NCBI RefSeq assembly: GCF_020520425.1
Contig: NC_079491.1
Location: 9,163,143-9,227,142, forward strand
Origin: Spinacia oleracea
Taxonomy: Eukaryota; Streptophyta; Magnoliopsida; Caryophyllales; Amaranthaceae
Reading direction: 5' to 3'
Length of the DNA: 64,000 nt
Shown here one piece after another: positions 59,554-64,000 of the stretch. How positions within the stretch are numbered: position 1 is the stretch's first letter; each line of letters begins with the position of its first letter. The translations under genes were made by a program, and so were the position numbers. The notes under the pieces are model-generated. The model was given only the letters and a program-made list of their open reading frames with translations. It was not told the DNA's origin and searched no databases.

Positions 59554-59940
59554 GTTAGAACATATAGCTCAACTGATTAGAACATGTAGCTCAACTGACT
59601 AGAACATGTAGCTTAACTGATTAGAACATATAGCTCAACTGATTAGAACATGTAGCTTAACTTATTAGAACATGTAGCTTAACTGATTAGAACATATGTG
59701 AATAATGATTAGAACATATAGCTCAACTGATTAGAACATGTAGAACATATAGCTCAACTGATTAGAACATGTAGCTTAACTGATTAGAACATGTAGCTCA
59801 ACTGATTAGAACATGTAGCTTAACTGATTAGAACATATAGGAATAATGTACAAAACATATAGCGTATCTTGTTAGAACATATAGCTTATCTGTACAGAAC
59901 ATACAGGAATAATGTACAGAACATATAGCTTATATTGTTC
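59554..59940. repeat. 22-bp minisatellite (TTAGAACATGTAGCTTAACTGA)
   Basis: About 14-15 copies of a 22-bp unit whose variants alternate ATAG/GTAG and CTCA/CTTA. The last copies are looser and contain GGAATAATGTA. A second, sparser set is at 60440-60610. Confidence 0.92.
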
Positions 59941-61068
59941 ACGGTTTAGAACAAATATATTTAGTACGTGGCTCATAGAGTCTATCGATTTTTTGGATCT
60001 AGGCAATGGTTAATACTAGTTGTGGCTCATGTTCTGACTTTACTAACCATCAATTCAATGTGGTCCACTTATGAGATATGTGTAAGCTCTTGTTCCTCTC
60101 TCCACTTATATGCGAATCATTCAAATAAAATCTTTCATATCTTTTTTGACTACACGTACCATATGGTAGAGCAGGGGAAGTTTTGAGGGTAAGGTTGGGA
60201 TAGGAGTAGAGGTTGGGAAGAATGAAAAGAGACTTGATGTTTTATATAACAAATATATACGGATCTTAGTTTCGTTATTTAGTTTGTTCATAAACTATGT
60301 GAAGAGTTTTCAACATGCCATATTTTAAAGCACGGCAGAATATAGAGAAGGTGCATCAAAATATATATTGGTAGAATATATTGGGTAGAGTAGAAGGATA
60401 ATTTTTTTTAGTCTATTGCCTTTCTTACTTGTGTGTACATTGCTTTGCAGAACATATAGCTTAAATTCTTAGAACATGTAGCTTAAATGCTTAGAACATA
60501 TAGGAATAATGTATAGAACACATAGCTTCACTTGTTAGAACATATAAATTCAATTGTTAGAACATATAATTTCTCTTGTTAGAACATTAAGTTTCACCTT
60601 TTAGAACATAATTTTTTACTACGTATTACTAGTTTATAAAGCGATAAAACATCAGCGCCGGAGTCCATTTGTAGTCCAATTGTCGAAAATACACTTTTAG
60701 GTGACATCCTTTCAAATATTGCTTGATATTTCATCATCTCAATTCTTTAGAACATGAAGCCTCACTTTTAAGAACATTAAGTTTCACCTTGTAGAACATA
60801 ATTTATATTGTTCCTTCATGTAGAGAAGCTATTATTTATGGATATTTTATGTTCTAAATTTCATAACAAGATGTTCTGAAACTAGAAAGGTATGTTCCAA
60901 TGTTGTGGTTGCATAGCTGCTTGTGCACGCTATTTCTTTTGCAGGGAGGGTTGTTGCGGGTCAGTCTGGGGTGGGCAGTGGTTCTGCTATGTTTGGTTGC
61001 TGCTAGAAGTTTTGCGTGTGTGGTGTTAATGCAAGTGATGGTCGTAAATGCTTGATGTTTTGGGACAA
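59941..61068. other. Intergenic DNA with dispersed TTAGAACATA repeats
   Basis: 60440-60610 and 60745-60800 hold further AGAACAT-AGCTT units. GCAGGGAGGGTTGTTGCGGG near 60943 looks exon-like, but no continuous frame supports a gene. Confidence 0.4.
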
Positions 61069-61137
61069 TGCCTATTAGATCAATTGGTAGAGCTTTGTGC
61101 GATAGCACAATGATGTAGGTTCGAATCCTACATAGGA
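61069..61137 (+). other. tRNA-like sequence (pseudo-tRNA or SINE head)
   Basis: CCTATTAGATCAATTGGTAG, AGC, an imperfect anticodon arm (TGTGCGATAGCACA), then GTAGGTTCGAATCCTAC and ATAGG pairing with CCTAT. The T arm and acceptor stem are intact, but the anticodon loop is too short. It is more likely a tRNA relic or SINE head than a functional tRNA. Confidence 0.6.
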
Positions 61138-61162
61138 AACTCTTTGCATTCCATTTATGAAA

Positions 61163-63868
61163 TGTAATACCCCGAATTTTTAAAACTCGATTAATTATGC
61201 TTAATTATTTTTATTTAACTTAAAATCATTTTAAGTCCTAAATTCGAACTTTATTTTAATTAACGAAGTTTTATTTCGCTTGAATTTTTAATATTGTTAC
61301 ACGATTTCTTTTTCAGTTTATAATTTAATTTCAAATTTACGAGCTTGAGCTATTCTTTAAATATTAATTATTTCGTAATTTATTTTGAAAATCGAATAAT
61401 TTCGAAACGTTCTTATTCTATTCGGAAACTAAATTTATTTTTCGTTAAGGATATTTTTTTTTTATAAAGAATTATTTTAAAACTTGATTTTAATTAAACA
61501 TTTCTATTTTTATAAATTTCTGAAAATTACAACATTTTCTGAATTTTTTTTGCCTAATATTGTGAAATTACGAAAATGCCCTCAAGGAACCAAAAATTCA
61601 CTTTTTCCCTCTTCCCTTGCTCTCCACGTATAAACCAGGAAGGAAATTTCCTTCCCTCCTTCCCTCAATTCTGTCCAAATTCAACCCCTTGGACCCCAAG
61701 TAAACTTTTCAATATTGATATACAAATTGCATTTCCATTTCAGGAAATTCAATCAAAAACAAATTCTGATTTTCAATTCTCCTCCTCCTCTCTGCTTCGA
61801 ACCATCACCACCATTAACCACCACAACAGCCACCGACCACCACCATTCCCACCACTGTTCGACCACCACCCCAGCACCACTCGGCCAGCCAGAAACACCA
61901 CCGCACCTCACCGCACTTCCCTTTCCCCCTCCTCGAAGCACCGCACTCCCCTATTCCTTTCCCCTCCTCCTCTGCCTCGTTGCACCACCACCGTCGCGCT
62001 CCACCACCTCCAGTCACCCTCCTCCTCTCTCCGGCCAACCTCCGTCTCAAAACCTCGGTGCTCCGCCCTTATATCCTCCCAAGACCCGAACCCAGTGCCA
62101 CCCTCCTCTCCCCTCAACCTCCCCTGCTTCCTCCCTTTGCTTCGCACTCCCTCCCCCTTCCCTCGCCTGTACCACCACCGCACAAACCACCATAACCGTC
62201 GCCTCCGGCGCGGATTTGCGCTGCTGCGCCGCCCAGCTCAGTCATCCTTCCCTCCCTTCTCTCCTCCTCTCCTTCGTGCCCCTGCTTCGCACTCCCTCCC
62301 CTGTTCTTGCCTGTTTTCCCAGGAAACCGAGAACAAAAAAAAAAATAAGAAAGAGGAATCCAATTCCTAATTTTATAGCCTTGACTTTTATCTTCCCTCA
62401 AACCCAGTTTTAGGTTGGGCCATTTCTCAATTTGGGCTTTTTGGGTGATTTAAGGTTGATTTATAATTATCAGATTTTAACATATCAATGCCTATGATTT
62501 AATAAAATGATTAATTACTAATAAAATGTTTATTATTTTTCAGGTTTTATTATTGATTTTACGAAAATAAGTTACTAGTTTTATTTATTAAAAACGGAAT
62601 TTAAATAATATTTTCATGAAAACCGGTTTTATGAAATATAAATATATATATTTCGATTAAAATTTCATTCAATAATAATATTTTCATTAAATTTCGAAAT
62701 TATACTTTTTATTAAAATTCGTTAATTAAATTCTTTATTTATAAATTTATGATTTATAAAATATTGATTTTAAATTATTTATCGTCGTAATACTAATTCA
62801 ACAAATTTAATATTTTGAAAGAAAGCGGACTTGGAGCTCAGGAAGAACGATCCATCAGACGGGAAATATAAAACTACGGTTGAGGTAACGGCTATTGCTA
62901 GTACCCGCAATTCCCTTATAAATGTGATTATGAAATTACAACATATGATTGATTTATCAAATGAATGTTTTGACATGTTTTATGAATTGCGGGAAATGAA
63001 ATATGATTTTATTGAATAATTTATTATAATATGATTTGATGGAATTATTCCTTATTTTATGATTGATTATAAAATGCTATGATGATTGATTGAATTTCTT
63101 ATAAAATGCTGGTTATAAGAAACCAGGAAAGAAAGGATGTTTGATCTTATGATCCAAAGGAATTATGTTACTTCAACTGAAGTAAAAAGACTAAAATGTA
63201 AAATTAAACGAAACATGATAAATGAAAGTGAAATTCCTAGTCCGTTTGGCAGTATATGTTCACAGGTTACGATTCTCGGTCATGCATGTACCCATGGGGC
63301 ATCCGCCCATTGAGCCAAGGCTCTCATGTTTTCGGGCCAAGGCCCCATGTTTATGGACAGCGGTCCATCGTGGAAGACGTTCCACCATGTCATACTTGCC
63401 ACGACTAGCATGTGCACCCTAAAGTTGAAAATGAATTAAATAAAGGACTTTATAAAATATTTTACATTATTCTATTCTCCCTGTGTTATTAAATAAAATG
63501 AATTGAAATGAATTTACGTTGCTAGAATAGTTCGTTACTGAGTCTTCGGCTCACCGTTATTTTGTTTTCTGTTTTAGGTACCGCTGGGAACGATGGGAAC
63601 GAGTAGTGGCGAGGATTTCACTTTAATAATTCCCACCTAGTTTATGCCTTAAGTTTTAATAGTTTAATTAAAGACTTTTAGTAAGTTATGTACTTTTATT
63701 TTGAGAATATAAAGGATTATTATACTAATTGGAGGTTTTTATGGCTTATGTATGATGTTGCCTTGTAATTTTCAAGACGGAATTACGGCAGGTAATGTCC
63801 CGACCAAATTAGGTTAATTCCGCTGCTAAGTATGCTTTAATAAGTGATTTAGAGGTCGGGGCGTTACA
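61163..63868 (+). mobile_element. 5' LTR of a Ty3/gypsy-type retrotransposon (2.7 kb)
   Basis: Starts TGTAATACCCCGAATTTTTA and ends GGTCGGGGCGTTACA; the outer bases TGTAAyrCCCCG are inverted. A primer-binding site follows immediately. The LTR holds a C-rich block (61780-62330) that is open in several frames, including a 264-codon Pro/Ser-rich one at 61576-62370; these lack features of a conserved protein and are probably leader or U3 sequence. The direct-repeat partner LTR lies outside the window. Confidence 0.88.
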
Positions 63869-63870
63869 GT

Positions 63871-63884
63871 TTGGTATTCAGAGC
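63871..63884 (+). other. Primer-binding site (tRNA-Met type)
   Basis: TTGGTATTCAGAGCC just after the LTR resembles the usual TGGTATCAGAGC complementary to initiator tRNA-Met, with one extra T that would weaken priming. Confidence 0.75.
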
Positions 63885-64000
63885 CAAGGTTCTGCGACCA
63901 TAAGTGCTAAACCTTACGGGTTTTGCACATAATAGAATTCATTAGGCTTTAAGCAAAGAGTTTTAAGGAATAAGCTAAAAAGGAATATGATAAAATCATG
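63885..64000 (+). mobile_element. Retrotransposon leader, runs off the window
   Basis: Internal 5' untranslated sequence; gag has not started by position 64000. Confidence 0.6.

Noticed and set aside
59554-59940. CRISPR-like regular repeats
   Set aside because: Units are directly tandem with no unique spacers, and the genome is plant nuclear DNA.
61576-62370. 264-codon Pro/Ser-rich plus-strand frame, plus overlapping 232-codon and minus-strand frames
   Set aside because: All lie inside the LTR in a C-rich block that is open in several frames at once; no signal peptide, motif or codon evidence supports a protein.

Overview
The window is plant nuclear DNA, almost certainly from spinach (Spinacia oleracea) or a close Amaranthaceae relative. 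It is AT-rich and full of small transposons. Its recognisable genes form a cluster of two-exon plant defensins, and the peptide encoded at 44823-46101 matches, as I recall it, the published spinach leaf defensin So-D2 over almost the whole mature region. All assignments come from reading the sequence; no search or transcript evidence was used.

Genes. Nine defensin loci lie between positions 1 and 46,200, all on the minus strand: one truncated by the left edge (exon 1 at 187-238) and eight complete ones at 5216-6824, 13083-14278, 19969-20743, 22650-23491, 28722-29563, 35544-36385, 40671-41437 and 44823-46101. All share one layout. A short exon 1 encodes the hydrophobic part of the signal peptide, a phase-1 intron of 0.5-1.4 kb follows, and exon 2 encodes the end of the signal peptide (cut expected after E-A) and an eight-cysteine domain. 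Two sub-types exist: a classical one ending C-x-C-x3-C, and a So-D2-like one in which the last cysteine is moved next to the seventh (C-x-C-C). A separate plus-strand gene at 57233-57505 encodes a six-cysteine knottin-like secreted peptide. The products look like secreted antimicrobial peptides, so the window is a defence-peptide cluster.

Layout. 1-5 kb: edge defensin and a Mutator-like element with nested insertions. 5-9 kb: defensin, then a copia LTR beside a broken Ty3/gypsy integrase. 10-11 kb: Mutator-like MITE full of tandem repeats. 13-21 kb: two defensins, Helitrons and a hAT-like element. 21.7-36.7 kb: a defensin triplication; two 6-7 kb segments are a recent tandem duplication that carries Helitron concatemers and preserves empty and filled transposon sites. 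37-46 kb: CACTA, Mutator-like and Stowaway MITEs and the So-D2-like pair. 46-57 kb: mostly transposon relics. 57 kb: knottin. 58-61 kb: MITE and a 22-bp minisatellite. 61.2 kb to the end: a 2.7-kb LTR, primer-binding site and leader of a Ty3/gypsy-type retrotransposon that runs off the edge.

The most informative story is the 22-36 kb array. The middle defensin appears to be a recombinant formed by unequal crossing-over inside exon 2. Insertions and one deletion that differ between the copies can be dated relative to the duplication.
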